Assembly (NCBI GenBank): GCA_016703065.1
Contig: JADJCU010000001.1
Coordinates: forward strand, 682,001-746,000
Reading direction: 5' to 3'
Source: a bacterium
GTDB taxonomy: Bacteria; Electryoneota; RPQS01
Length of the DNA stretch: 64,000 nt
Made by a program: the position numbers and the translations under genes
In this document: positions 16,965-26,080 of the stretch, piece after piece
Numbering within the stretch: the stretch's first letter is position 1
Layout: the number at the start of each line of letters is the position of its first letter
Notes under the pieces: generated by a model
The model's database searches: none
Told to the model about the DNA's origin: nothing
The model's input: only the letters and a program-made list of their open reading frames with translations

Positions 16965-17348
16965 CTACTGTGAACTGCAGTTGGGAAGCATCGTACCTGA
17001 ATCAGCAAGATACGCCTTCCCTGTGCCCGACGCGTAGTTCCAAACCCAAGACGAGAACAGAACATGAGCGTTTGCAGTCAGAGTATGGCCTGACGAAGTG
17101 CCGATTTGGCCGTTGCTTCGAACAATCGACTCTTCCGGGTCGCCAGAAATCCACGTGTACGCTTCAATTGAGCCTGATGTTGGCGCACACACTCTAATCT
17201 TGTGCGTTCCAGTTACTGTAATCGTTGGGTACGTGTCGAGCGGACCGTTTCCTGTGTGGACGTGGCTGTCGTAAGTTGCGTAGGCGGTGGCGAACATCGC
17301 CGCGATAAAAAGTCCGGCGATCCACACCCTAAGTGATTTCATCTTCAT
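16965..17348 (-). CDS. Small secreted protein, unknown
   Basis: 127 residues. The ATG at 17348 has GGGGA upstream. A signal peptide (VWIAGLFIAAMFATAYA) is followed by a compact, Ser/Thr/Gly-rich, beta-prone domain (YPTITVTGTHKIRVCAPTSG, VLFSSWVWNYASGTGKAYL) with two Cys. No family is recognised. It has its own terminator, and its candidate promoter contains a run of nine G/C pairs, so expression may vary. Confidence 0.65.
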   Translation of the reverse strand: MKMKSLRVWIAGLFIAAMFATAYATYDSHVHTGNGPLDTYPTITVTGTHKIRVCAPTSGSIEAYTWISGDPEESIVRSNGQIGTSSGHTLTANAHVLFSSWVWNYASGTGKAYLADSGTMLPNCSSQ

Positions 17349-17412
17349 GGCTTTCCCCTTTGTTCATCAATGATCAATTCTGCTTATCCGTCCTTGCGCA
17401 AGGGACAAGGAC

Positions 17413-17442
17413 AATATAAGCAGAACGGGGGGGGGTACGCAA
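17413..17442 (-). promoter_or_regulatory. Candidate promoter with C9 spacer tract
   Basis: On the minus strand TTGCGT (17442-17437) and TATATT (17418-17413) are 18 bases apart, and the spacer contains nine consecutive C (17435-17427). It lies about 65 bases upstream of the small secreted-protein start. Homopolymers at this position alter promoter strength in known phase-variable genes. Confidence 0.4.
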
Positions 17443-17546
17443 GAGCTAATGACCCCGTGTGACAAACCGATGATTGCTTAGTTTCCAACCACTTGCCGAC
17501 AAGTGTTGCACAGAGGAAACCACCAAGTCAGGCGTTACGCCTCTTC

Positions 17547-18821
17547 CTACGACCCCTTCCGCTCGACGTACGTTTCACCGGCGAGCTTGCTCACCCACTT
17601 CTGAAACTCATCGTCCTGTTTCTTCGTCAGGGCAAGCTGCTCGATGCGGCTGAAGTCTTCTTCCAGCGTGATCTTGCGCGAGTACATTAGGTCCGTTACG
17701 TTGATGATGTGCACGCCGAACATCGTGCGGAACGGTTCCGTGACATCGCCCTTCTGCTTGTCTTCAACGGGAGCCTTGAATTCCTCCGGCAGTTCCGAGG
17801 GGCTGAACCAACCTAAGTCGCCGCCCGTTGATGCGGTCTTCGTATCCTGCGAGAGATTCAATGCAAGTTCGGCAAAATCGCCGCCAGTGCGCACGCGCAC
17901 GGCAAGCGACTCGGCATCCGCGACCGTCTGCGCCAGATCTTCCGCCGCCGGAGTGATCTTGAACAAGATGTGATCGCTGTTGATCTTCTCGCCCGTGCGC
18001 TCGTTCAAACGAATCAGATGCACACCAAACGATGACACGACAGGTTGACTCAACGCTCCCGTTTCGAGCGCATAGGCCGCCGCTTCATACTCGGGAACCA
18101 AATCGCCGCGATTGGTCGTCCCGAGCTTCCCGCCGCGCGCCGCCGTGCCCGGGTCCTCCGAATAGCGCGACGCGTACTCTTCAAATGTGATTGAACCCGA
18201 CTCAATCGCCGCGCGCGCCGAATCCGCGCGCGCAATCGTCGCGTTCACCGACGCATCCGACAGCCGGTCCTGCAGCAGGATATGCGCAAGCCGGATCGCG
18301 TCGCGCAACGGCGGCAGCGAGTCCTTGATCGTCTCCCAGAACTGCACCACTTCATTGCGCGAAATCTTGATGTTCGCAATCTGCTTCCGACGCTCGCGCT
18401 CGATCAACAAGGTCTCCTCGACTAACGGCCGGAATTGGCGCTTGATCTTAGGCAGCGGCATGCCATAGTAGGCTTCGAGCTTGTCTTGACCGCCGACCTG
18501 CTCCATCAAGTTGTTCATGCGCGCATCAAGCTCGCGGTCGATCTCTTTTTGCGTGATCACCACGGAGTCCTGACGCGCCCGCGTGAGCAACAGCTTCTGG
18601 GCAATCAAGTCTTCCAGCACGAGCTTACCCAAAGAGTCCATCTGCGCGTCGCTCAGACTCTCGAGCTTTCCCGTCGCGCCGAGCGAGTACTGAAGGTACT
18701 GTATCACCTCGGACTCGAGTATAATCTCGTCGTCCACTACCGCCACGACACGGTCAATCGCCTCTTCGCCGAACGCGACAGAGACCACAAACAACAGTGC
18801 AATCGTCAGAACTCGGATCAT
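17547..18821 (-). CDS. surA: SurA-like periplasmic peptidyl-prolyl isomerase
   Basis: 424 residues: signal peptide (VLTIALLFVVSVAFGEE), SurA N-terminal chaperone domain starting IDRVVAVVDDEIILESEVIQ, then two parvulin domains. Parvulin 1: IRLAHILLQ ... FEEYASRYSEDPGTAARGG ... SFGVHLIRL. Parvulin 2: INSDHILFKI ... FAELALNLSQDTKTASTGG ... MFGVHIINV. It escorts outer-membrane proteins across the periplasm. The ATG overlaps the end of the preceding PPIase-like lipoprotein gene, forming a three-gene chaperone operon downstream of mfd. Confidence 0.88.
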   Translation of the reverse strand: MIRVLTIALLFVVSVAFGEEAIDRVVAVVDDEIILESEVIQYLQYSLGATGKLESLSDAQMDSLGKLVLEDLIAQKLLLTRARQDSVVITQKEIDRELDARMNNLMEQVGGQDKLEAYYGMPLPKIKRQFRPLVEETLLIERERRKQIANIKISRNEVVQFWETIKDSLPPLRDAIRLAHILLQDRLSDASVNATIARADSARAAIESGSITFEEYASRYSEDPGTAARGGKLGTTNRGDLVPEYEAAAYALETGALSQPVVSSFGVHLIRLNERTGEKINSDHILFKITPAAEDLAQTVADAESLAVRVRTGGDFAELALNLSQDTKTASTGGDLGWFSPSELPEEFKAPVEDKQKGDVTEPFRTMFGVHIINVTDLMYSRKITLEEDFSRIEQLALTKKQDDEFQKWVSKLAGETYVERKGS

Positions 18822-19612
18822 TTCACCTTGCCTTCATTCACAATTCGCGGTTGGTAGCGGCTGCGCAAATCTGTCAGCCAACGCTCCTGCCTTCTTTGAC
18901 TCTGCTCGACGAGCAGCTGTTCCCGAATCTCCTGCCGCACCGCGTCAAGACTTAACTGCGTTCCTTCCGGATAGACCTCGTGCAAGCGCATCAGGCGATA
19001 CCCCTCGCCAAACGGCAGCACCGGCGTCAATCCGCCCGCCTTGATCGCCCGCAAGCTCGCCTGCAGCGCCGGTTCAAGCTCCGACGCCTGCGCCAGCCAC
19101 TTGCCCTCCCAAATCACAAATCCCGACCGCAACTCCGATGTGTCCGCCCGTTCCAGCGCACGCCGGAAGTGCTTCAACGAATCCTCGGACTCGCTCCAGA
19201 AGCCTTCGATCAGATAGCTGTCGACGGGACGACGGAACTCGCTCTGATGAGTGTTGTAATACTCCGTGATCAGCGAGTCGGTGATCTCGGGCTGCGCTTG
19301 CCGCGCGAGCAGAACCGAGCGGTAGTATTTCATCAGCGTCTTCCGTACTTGCCGCTCGACGTGCGGATCATTGTGCAGCCCTGTGGCCTCGGCCTCCTGC
19401 TCGATCATCGCAAGCTCTGTCCACTCCGAAAACGCGGGAACCCGTTGCTCAGCCGTGAGGCTGTCGTACGGCGCGCCGGCCCAGTATTCAAACTCCGCGC
19501 GCGTCAATCGCCGGGTTCCAACTTCGGCCACAACGTCCTTGCGCTGCGCGTCTGTCGCGCAGCCAGCCAACAGCAGCAGACTCGCCGCGATGAAGCCAAA
19601 CCTATTGATCAC
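18818..19612 (-). CDS. SurA/PrsA-related lipoprotein
   Basis: The GTG at 19612, overlapping the stop of the upstream gene, gives a lipoprotein signal peptide with lipobox LLAGC; the longer ORF reading to 19672 lacks a signal at its start. The mature part (VVAEVGTRRLTRAEFEYW, MKYYRSVLLARQAQPEITDS, EYYNTHQSEFRRP) follows the SurA_N / parvulin-linker pattern. The rotamase core is shortened and lacks the usual HIL strand, so it may act as a chaperone without isomerase activity. It sits between two true parvulin genes. Confidence 0.7.
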   Translation of the reverse strand: MINRFGFIAASLLLLAGCATDAQRKDVVAEVGTRRLTRAEFEYWAGAPYDSLTAEQRVPAFSEWTELAMIEQEAEATGLHNDPHVERQVRKTLMKYYRSVLLARQAQPEITDSLITEYYNTHQSEFRRPVDSYLIEGFWSESEDSLKHFRRALERADTSELRSGFVIWEGKWLAQASELEPALQASLRAIKAGGLTPVLPFGEGYRLMRLHEVYPEGTQLSLDAVRQEIREQLLVEQSQRRQERWLTDLRSRYQPRIVNEGKVK

Positions 19613-21341
19613 GGGCCGCCTTTTCCGGTCGTTCCGGCGGCAATGGCCACAACGTTGAGAGCTTCTCTTCATCGATATCGAGCGGATAGCGCGACAACAG
19701 CATGTTCTCCATGTCTTCCGTCAGCTTCTTCGTGCGCACGACGCGATTCTCCCGACGCGCGTCCGATTTAGCTTCGTCCCACGTCTTCGTCCGCGACGGG
19801 AAGATGTCGAGCAACTGGATTACGGAAAAATTCTTGCCGATGGACGCGACTGCGGAAATCTCACTCTTCTCTTGCAGTTGGAATGCGGTCTTGCCGATCA
19901 GACCGAAGCGCTTCTCCTCGAACGGTCCAATGCGGCCCGTGTCGTTCTTCGTCGACTCTTTCTCGTTGAACTGCCACGCGAGCTTCCGGAAATCCTCGCC
20001 CGCTTTCGCGCGCTCGTGCACGCGGTTGGCCTTCGCCGCATCTTCCTTGATGAAGATCTCGCGAATCGTGCGCGTCTCCGGCTGAATGAACTCCTGCAAG
20101 TGCTGCTCGTAATAGGCGCGGTCCGCATCTTCGTCGAGATTGAGCTTTTCTGTTATCTCAACCTTTTCCACCAGACGCGCGATCGCCGAGCGCTTCTGCT
20201 TCAAGACCTCGGGGTCTTCTTCGGCCTTCTTGATGAATCCCTCTTTAGTGGCCACATCCTCCAGGAACTTCGGCTCGACAATCGCGTCGACGAGGTCCTT
20301 GACAGACTGGGGATTTTTCCAATCCACACGATAGGCGTTGGCCCCGACCTTGTCGATCATGTCCGCGATTGTGACTTTGCCGAGTTTGTGCGTCGCGGCA
20401 ACACGGTCTTTCTCTTCCTGCGTGAACATCGGGCCGAGTTCCTTGTTCAAACTCATCATCGGATCGACGAGCTTCATCACAAAGTCACCCACAACTTTGT
20501 CGTCAAGCACAAGATTGTATTGTTCGTGCAGACCGAGGACGTACTCGCGTGCCTTGGTCGATAGCTTCTGGCCCTCCGACTCGCGCATGCGCATCGCCAG
20601 ATCGTCTTTCATCTCTTCAAACGACGGGCGCCCCTGAACCTCGCGTGTAGAGTCGATCCAGATAAGATGCCAGCCGAACGGCGATTCGACGGGTCCGGTA
20701 AGGGTGCGCAGCTTCGCGCTCCAGCACGCCTGCTGAAACTCGTCTACCATTCGGCCCCACGGAAACCAGCCCAGATCGCCCGAATCGCGCGCTGTCGTGT
20801 TGTCTTCGCTCAGCATCGCCGCCGCGACTTTGAAGTCAAGGCCGTTCGAAATCGCAGTCTTGATTGAGTCAATTCTCGTCTTCAGCCGAGCCTTTTCCAT
20901 ATCCGACGTATCCACCGCGCCCTTCTTCACCAGAACATGACGCGCCGACACCTCTTTCGACGACTTGTCGTAATAGTCCCGCAACGCGTTATCCGTGATG
21001 ACCGGATCAATGATCTTGCTGACATACAGCAGATCGAGCGCCCGGCGCTGCGCGGTCGACTTCAGATTCTCCGCGATCTCGACGTTCATGTCAAATTTGC
21101 GCGCGAGGCCCTCTTGGTACTTGGCTCGTTCGATGGCCATGTCCCGCGCCATCTTCTTGCGCTCGTCGAGCGTGCGTTGCTTTATGTTATCTTCCGTCCG
21201 GAACTGCGCGAGCATCGCATCGCGATATTCCTGCTCCGTCACAAGCTCCTTACCAATCTTCGCCACATAGGGCTCTTTCTTGCCGCAGCCAATAATGATG
21301 AGAACCACCATCAGGCCGATTAGTCCTGCAATGCGCTGCAT
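19602..21341 (-). CDS. Parvulin-type peptidyl-prolyl isomerase lipoprotein
   Basis: 579 residues with lipobox IIGC (Cys 19). It has a SurA/PrsA-like N-domain, a first parvulin domain (SARHVLVKKG ... VAAAMLSEDNTTARDSGD ... SPFGWHLIWID) near residues 130-230, a helical middle region, and a second, more divergent parvulin-like unit (TIREIFIKED ... LAWQFNEKESTKNDTGRIG ... VIQLLDIFP). It is probably anchored to the outer or inner membrane facing the periplasm, folding exported proteins. It is first of three overlapping chaperone genes. Confidence 0.83.
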   Translation of the reverse strand: MQRIAGLIGLMVVLIIIGCGKKEPYVAKIGKELVTEQEYRDAMLAQFRTEDNIKQRTLDERKKMARDMAIERAKYQEGLARKFDMNVEIAENLKSTAQRRALDLLYVSKIIDPVITDNALRDYYDKSSKEVSARHVLVKKGAVDTSDMEKARLKTRIDSIKTAISNGLDFKVAAAMLSEDNTTARDSGDLGWFPWGRMVDEFQQACWSAKLRTLTGPVESPFGWHLIWIDSTREVQGRPSFEEMKDDLAMRMRESEGQKLSTKAREYVLGLHEQYNLVLDDKVVGDFVMKLVDPMMSLNKELGPMFTQEEKDRVAATHKLGKVTIADMIDKVGANAYRVDWKNPQSVKDLVDAIVEPKFLEDVATKEGFIKKAEEDPEVLKQKRSAIARLVEKVEITEKLNLDEDADRAYYEQHLQEFIQPETRTIREIFIKEDAAKANRVHERAKAGEDFRKLAWQFNEKESTKNDTGRIGPFEEKRFGLIGKTAFQLQEKSEISAVASIGKNFSVIQLLDIFPSRTKTWDEAKSDARRENRVVRTKKLTEDMENMLLSRYPLDIDEEKLSTLWPLPPERPEKAARDQ

Positions 21342-21354
21342 GTTGTCGATCCGT

Positions 21355-21795
21355 TTATGTTGATTTCAGATTCAGAACGAAATGGTAGCTCGTGATGTTC
21401 ATCCCGTGCGTCAGATAGAAGCGGTGGGCATCCCAGCGTCCGGCGTGAGTTCCACTGTCAAGGTGCACCGCCGCCAGTCCTTCGGCTTTGGCGGTCTCCA
21501 CAATGTGCGTGAACAAATGGTCAGCCGCCCCTCGCCCCCGAGCCGCCTCGGCCGTGACCAAGTCATCAATATACAAAACTTTTGACCAATGCAACATCTC
21601 GGTCCGACGGTAGCCAGCGGCCCCGATTGCTGTGCCGGTGTCGTCTTCTAAATATATAAGGATGTAACCGTGTTCGCGCATTTGGCGGAGCGCCTGCTCT
21701 ACAAACGCGTCTTCGCTAAGGTGCGGCCGAAGTTCGCGCATCACCGGATACACAAGGCGGAGCTGTTCGGAGGTGGTCGCGTGCCGGATGGTCAT
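21355..21795 (-). CDS. GNAT family N-acetyltransferase
   Basis: 146 residues with the GNAT core: MTIRHATTSEQL at the start, GAAGYRRTEM (strand 3), YIDDLVTAEAARGRGAADHL (acetyl-CoA pyrophosphate loop, R/Q-x-x-G-x-G/A form) and VHLDSGTHAGRWDAHRFYLT at the C-terminus. It transfers an acetyl group from acetyl-CoA to an unknown amine. Its stop lies close to the PPIase operon start; no shared function is implied. Confidence 0.82.
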   Translation of the reverse strand: MTIRHATTSEQLRLVYPVMRELRPHLSEDAFVEQALRQMREHGYILIYLEDDTGTAIGAAGYRRTEMLHWSKVLYIDDLVTAEAARGRGAADHLFTHIVETAKAEGLAAVHLDSGTHAGRWDAHRFYLTHGMNITSYHFVLNLKST

Positions 21796-21823
21796 GGGCT
21801 GGGCTGCGGGTTATTGCGGCTGA

Positions 21824-23671
21824 TCACAGTTTGCGCTTCACCATGAGAACATGGGCGCCTGATTGAGCCGGCAGGTTTAAACTGTAGAAGCTCGTATCCG
21901 TCGTCCCAATGATGTAATAGCTGTTTGCGCCGGGCGGATAGAGATGGACCTCGAACAACGAATCGTAATACTGGGCGCTCCAGTGCAGTTCGAGCGCGCT
22001 GCCGTTCACTTGAATAGTCAGATCGTGGATTACGCTGTCGACCAGTCCCCATTCATTCGAGAAGAGCGAGGCATTCCCGGCCAAATCCCGCGCGCGCACG
22101 GCAAAACGGTACCTGTTCAGCGGCGGCGGCAAATTGTAGACGCGCTGTACCGAGATGCTCTGATTGCCAAGGTTGACATATAGCTCGCCGCTGCTCCTTG
22201 AATAGTGCGGCGAATCGTCGGTGATGGCAACGGTGTCGTAATAGACTTCGTATGTATCGAAATGCTGGTCAAATGCGGGCGGATCAAACGTAATTTCCAC
22301 ACCAAGCCCTATCGCGGGTACGATGCGAGAAATGTGCGTTCTTGCGGGCGGTGTGATGTCGGGGACTTCGTGCCACGTTAACGCGGAATCCCATGCAATG
22401 ATCATGGGCATATAGTAGTCAATGACGTTCCGGAAGTTTGACAACCGCGCCGGAGGATCACCCGGCAGCCACCGCGCGAAGTCCGTCGGCATCCAAAGTG
22501 CGTCCGGGTATTCGTCCATCTCGACATGCACGAAGTTCTCCGTGTGCAAGCGCTGATCGTGTTCCGCGTGGCAATAGCTCCCCTGCTGATTGTCGGGCGC
22601 GCCGAGATAGTCCATGATGCTGCGCAGCGCCACGGTGTCCGCACCGAAATAGCTGTACGCCGGGTTGCTCCACAACGTCAGATACTCATCGATGCCCGTT
22701 ACGATTCCGGCGTCGCCGTCAAGCCCTAAAATTGGATAGCGCGGCAAAGCATGGACGAAGTCGCGATGGTGGCCGATGTCTCGAATCGGTGGATTCGGAG
22801 ACGTGTCGTCGTTAAAACACGACAGTTGCATGTCTCCCAACGATCCGTGCTCGTTATGATCGTAAGAATGCAATTGGACGGCGACAAACGCGCTCACCGG
22901 GGGGGTGTCCCATGCGTCCGTTGCGGCTTCGTGAGCGACTGCAAACGGGTGGCGCCCGTTTCGTGACGGATCCGACAGCGAGAGATCGTTTACGTATTCG
23001 CCAGACAGCGTTGAGTCCCACATGACTTCGCGGCCTGCGCCTGCGATGAGCAGGAGTTCAAATTCTGCTCTTATGAACAGCTCTGTGGCAACGGGCGGCG
23101 CCATGTAATCGTCTTCGGGATGCGGAACCTCCACGACGGCGCCTGCATGCCGCGGCGCGGGATTGAAAACGAAGACTCCCCAGCCGTTGCGAAAACCGCC
23201 GACCACGTCGTTTTCTGGGTTTGCGTCACCGTTTGTGTCCACGAAACTCGAGTCCAAACGCTCGCGAATAATGTAGTATTCTCGCGCCCCCGCATCGTCA
23301 AGATGCACAAGTTCGTAGCGCCACGGAGTTTCGTTGGCGACGAGTGCCGCATCCACGCCTGCCCAGTCGTGGGCGATCGCGAAATTAAACAACGCGCGCC
23401 AATTTGCAAGGGTGGCATCACCCTCCGCGTCTTCAGGAATGTAGCGGAATCCGCCAAATCCATTCGTTATCGGATCAAGATTCGGAGGACCATAGTCGTT
23501 GTAATTCAGACGCACGTTTCGTTCCGACACATGCGAGAGCCAATTGTCGTACGAGCAGTCGGGACAGGCATCGAGCAGAAATCCCCTCAGCGATCCGATC
23601 TCTTCCACCATGCCCAACGCCCAAACGGGGCAGAGCAGAAAGGCGAGAACACTGAGGAAACGCCTTGTCAA
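21824..23671 (-). CDS. Secreted 615-residue protein, paralog A (possible metallohydrolase plus Fn3)
   Basis: Starts at TTG 23671, overlapping the upstream paralog's TGA. A signal peptide is followed by MVEEIGSLRGFLLDACPDC (CxxC) and YDNWLSHVSERNVR. The middle region has VEVPHPEDDY, AGAGREVMWDS, DPSRNGRHPFAVAHEA, VQLHSYDHNEHG and QGSYCHAEHD, rich in His/Asp/Glu arranged like a metal site and loosely reminiscent of N-formylglutamate amidohydrolases (HP...D, LHS). The last 180 residues resemble a fibronectin III-like fold. It lacks a sorting domain. Function unknown; the hydrolase idea is inference. Confidence 0.7.
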   Translation of the reverse strand: MTRRFLSVLAFLLCPVWALGMVEEIGSLRGFLLDACPDCSYDNWLSHVSERNVRLNYNDYGPPNLDPITNGFGGFRYIPEDAEGDATLANWRALFNFAIAHDWAGVDAALVANETPWRYELVHLDDAGAREYYIIRERLDSSFVDTNGDANPENDVVGGFRNGWGVFVFNPAPRHAGAVVEVPHPEDDYMAPPVATELFIRAEFELLLIAGAGREVMWDSTLSGEYVNDLSLSDPSRNGRHPFAVAHEAATDAWDTPPVSAFVAVQLHSYDHNEHGSLGDMQLSCFNDDTSPNPPIRDIGHHRDFVHALPRYPILGLDGDAGIVTGIDEYLTLWSNPAYSYFGADTVALRSIMDYLGAPDNQQGSYCHAEHDQRLHTENFVHVEMDEYPDALWMPTDFARWLPGDPPARLSNFRNVIDYYMPMIIAWDSALTWHEVPDITPPARTHISRIVPAIGLGVEITFDPPAFDQHFDTYEVYYDTVAITDDSPHYSRSSGELYVNLGNQSISVQRVYNLPPPLNRYRFAVRARDLAGNASLFSNEWGLVDSVIHDLTIQVNGSALELHWSAQYYDSLFEVHLYPPGANSYYIIGTTDTSFYSLNLPAQSGAHVLMVKRKL

Positions 23672-25515
23672 CGCCGGATAATCCGCTTCACGTTCAGTCG
23701 ATAGAGCACCGGCTCTTCGAACGGCGCGAGCATGAATGTGTTCGCCGTCGTCGTTCCGATGATCGTGTAATCGACCTGCTCTTGAATGTAGCTGTAGACC
23801 TTGAACAGCGAGTCGTTCGTTTGGAGACTCCAGTTCAGGCGCAGCGAATCACCTTCGACCTTTATCGCCAAGTCGTCGATCTGCCCATCCGTGATGCCGA
23901 TACTACCGGAAAGCGGAGATTCGTAGCCCAGAACATCCTTCGCTCGGATGGCGAATTGATAGCGCCAAACAGGCAGCGCAAAGTTGTTCATCTGAATGCC
24001 GCATGTCAGCTGATCTCCTAAGGCCGAGAAGCCCGCCGTGCCGCGCGAAATGTGCGGCGACGCCAACGTCACCGCTACTGTATCATAGAAGATCTGATAG
24101 GTATCAAAGTGACGATCAAAGGCGGAATGGTCCCATCGAAGGTATACGTCGCTGCCGCCGATATCAGTCGCGCCAACCAGCGCGCATGAATCCGGGGCTG
24201 TTGTGTCGGGCAGCGCGTGCCACGTGAGAGCAGAGTCTATCGCCGTAATGAACGGTTGATAGAAACTGAGCGCGTGTGTGAAACGATCCCAGTCCGTTGG
24301 CGGAGCGCCCGGAATCCAACGCGTCCAATTCAGCGGCATCCATATCCGGTCGGGATATTCATCAAGCTCAATATGAATGAAGTTTTCCGTGTCGCGCAGA
24401 ACGTTATGCCCTACGTGGCAATACTCCGCCTCCACATTCCCCGGCGCGCCATAAAGATCGCCCACCGAGAAGATCGTGCATGTCGTGTCCTGGCCGTAGT
24501 ATGTGTATTGAGGCGAGCTGAAAAGCCCGGCATATTGATTAACCGATACGACAATGCTCTGGTCGCCATCCACTTCCGTTACCGGGTAGAACGGCAAGCC
24601 GTGAAAAAAGTCGAGATGTTCTGCCACGTCGCGCACGGGCGGGTTCGGCTTGCTGTCATCGAGGAAGCAGGACATCTGAATGTCCGGCAGCGAAAGATGC
24701 GTAGCGTGATCATAGGAGTGAAGCTGTATTACCACGAGCGGATTCAGCGGCGGTTCATTCCACGCATCTGTTACGGCTTTCGACAGCACTGCGAACGGAT
24801 GCCGCGCGTTACGCGACGGGTCCGAAAGCGACCTCGCATTGGTGTATTGCGATTGTGTAGAGTCCCACATGACTTCGCGGCCCGCGCCCGCGATACTCAA
24901 AACTGCCAGCTCCGCTTGTTGAAACATCTCAATTCCGACCGGGATCGAGAGAAAATCGTCTTCGGGGTGAGGCAGTTGCAGGACGGCCCGCGAATGGCGC
25001 GGCGCTTCGGCAAACACAAACACACCCCAACCCTTGTGAAAACTACCGTACACGTCGTTGCTCGACACCGTGTCGCCGTTGACATCCACCATCAATGTGT
25101 CGAGGCGCTCGCGCATAATGTAGTAGCGGCGATTCGACGCCGGCTCGTCGAACGCGACCATCTCATAGTTCCATAAACTGTCATAACGCTGAATCAGAGA
25201 GTCCGCTTCATGCCACTGCGCGTTGACCGCGTAATCGAACACGGCCCGCCAGCGCGCAAGCGTGGAGTCACCCGCGGCATTTGAGTAGATATAGGAGAAC
25301 CCGCCGAAGCCCGCTGTTTGCGGGTCGAGATGCGATGGTCCGTAATCGTTGTAGCCGGGCCGTACGATCCGCTCGGAAACGTGAGACTGCCAATTGTCGT
25401 ACGCACATGTCTCGCAGGTTCCCATCAGGAATCCGGTTAACGTACCATTCTCTTCGACCATCCCCATCGCAACTAATGGCAAACATAAGAATAGAAATAG
25501 ACTGCGACCCAACAT
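23668..25515 (-). CDS. Secreted 615-residue protein, paralog B
   Basis: Same length and layout as paralog A: signal peptide, MVEENGTLTGFLMGTCETC, SHVSERIVRPGYNDYGPSHL, LQLPHPEDDFL, SIAGAGREVMWDSTQ, SLSDPSRNARHPFAV, VIQLHSYDHATH, EYCHVGHN, then an Fn3-like tail ending in VLYRLNVKR. The shared His/Asp/Glu positions are strictly kept between the copies while the surroundings diverge, which suggests an active or metal site under selection. It lies just downstream of mfd. Family not recognised. Confidence 0.7.
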   Translation of the reverse strand: MLGRSLFLFLCLPLVAMGMVEENGTLTGFLMGTCETCAYDNWQSHVSERIVRPGYNDYGPSHLDPQTAGFGGFSYIYSNAAGDSTLARWRAVFDYAVNAQWHEADSLIQRYDSLWNYEMVAFDEPASNRRYYIMRERLDTLMVDVNGDTVSSNDVYGSFHKGWGVFVFAEAPRHSRAVLQLPHPEDDFLSIPVGIEMFQQAELAVLSIAGAGREVMWDSTQSQYTNARSLSDPSRNARHPFAVLSKAVTDAWNEPPLNPLVVIQLHSYDHATHLSLPDIQMSCFLDDSKPNPPVRDVAEHLDFFHGLPFYPVTEVDGDQSIVVSVNQYAGLFSSPQYTYYGQDTTCTIFSVGDLYGAPGNVEAEYCHVGHNVLRDTENFIHIELDEYPDRIWMPLNWTRWIPGAPPTDWDRFTHALSFYQPFITAIDSALTWHALPDTTAPDSCALVGATDIGGSDVYLRWDHSAFDRHFDTYQIFYDTVAVTLASPHISRGTAGFSALGDQLTCGIQMNNFALPVWRYQFAIRAKDVLGYESPLSGSIGITDGQIDDLAIKVEGDSLRLNWSLQTNDSLFKVYSYIQEQVDYTIIGTTTANTFMLAPFEEPVLYRLNVKRIIRR

Positions 25516-25531
25516 ACAGGGGTCCTCCGGG

Positions 25532-26080
25532 TTATGAGATCTCCAGCAATGCTCCCGAAACTGCTCCCAGATATTCTTCCGCGTAGAAGAGCCGCTTTTC
25601 CCAGCTCTCTTTCTTCTTCAAACTCAAGCGAACGGTCACGCCCTTCGAGGCGTCAAACTCAATCGGAAACCCGTCGCTCCGCGCCACAAGAGATAACATC
25701 TTGTCCCGCCCGGCGTGATCCGATGTGAATATCAACTCCATACGATCCGCGAGCACATTCACTTCATCCGCGCCGAGCTTCTCCGCAAGTATTCGAATCC
25801 GCACCATGTCGAACAGGTTGCGCGCCGCGTCGGGGAATTTTCCAAACCGGTCAACGACTTCGCGCGACAACTCGTCGATTTTCGACACGTCTTTCGACCG
25901 CGATAATTCGCGGTAGATGTTCAACCGCAGGCCGCCCTCAGGCAGATAGTACTCGGGCAGAAACGCGTCCGTGTCGATCTTCAATTTCACTTCGCGCTTC
26001 TCTTCAAGCTCCTGCGGGTGGTCAAGCTGCACTTCGCGAACTGCTTCTTCAATTAGCTGCTGATACATCTCCGAAACCAA
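25532..26080 (-). CDS. mfd: Mfd C-terminal fragment
   Basis: Begins in the linker after the translocase (MYQQLIEEAVREVQLDH) and carries the TRCF C-terminal domain (LPEYYLPEGGLRLNIYRELS, VDRFGKFPDAARNLFDMVRI). Its own GTG/ATG start is an artefact of the upstream frameshift. Confidence 0.55.
   Translation of the reverse strand: MVSEMYQQLIEEAVREVQLDHPQELEEKREVKLKIDTDAFLPEYYLPEGGLRLNIYRELSRSKDVSKIDELSREVVDRFGKFPDAARNLFDMVRIRILAEKLGADEVNVLADRMELIFTSDHAGRDKMLSLVARSDGFPIEFDASKGVTVRLSLKKKESWEKRLFYAEEYLGAVSGALLEIS

Noticed and set aside
17530..17542. AGGCG-TTA-CGCCT hairpin as a surA terminator
   Set aside because: The stem is only five pairs and no T run follows on the minus strand.
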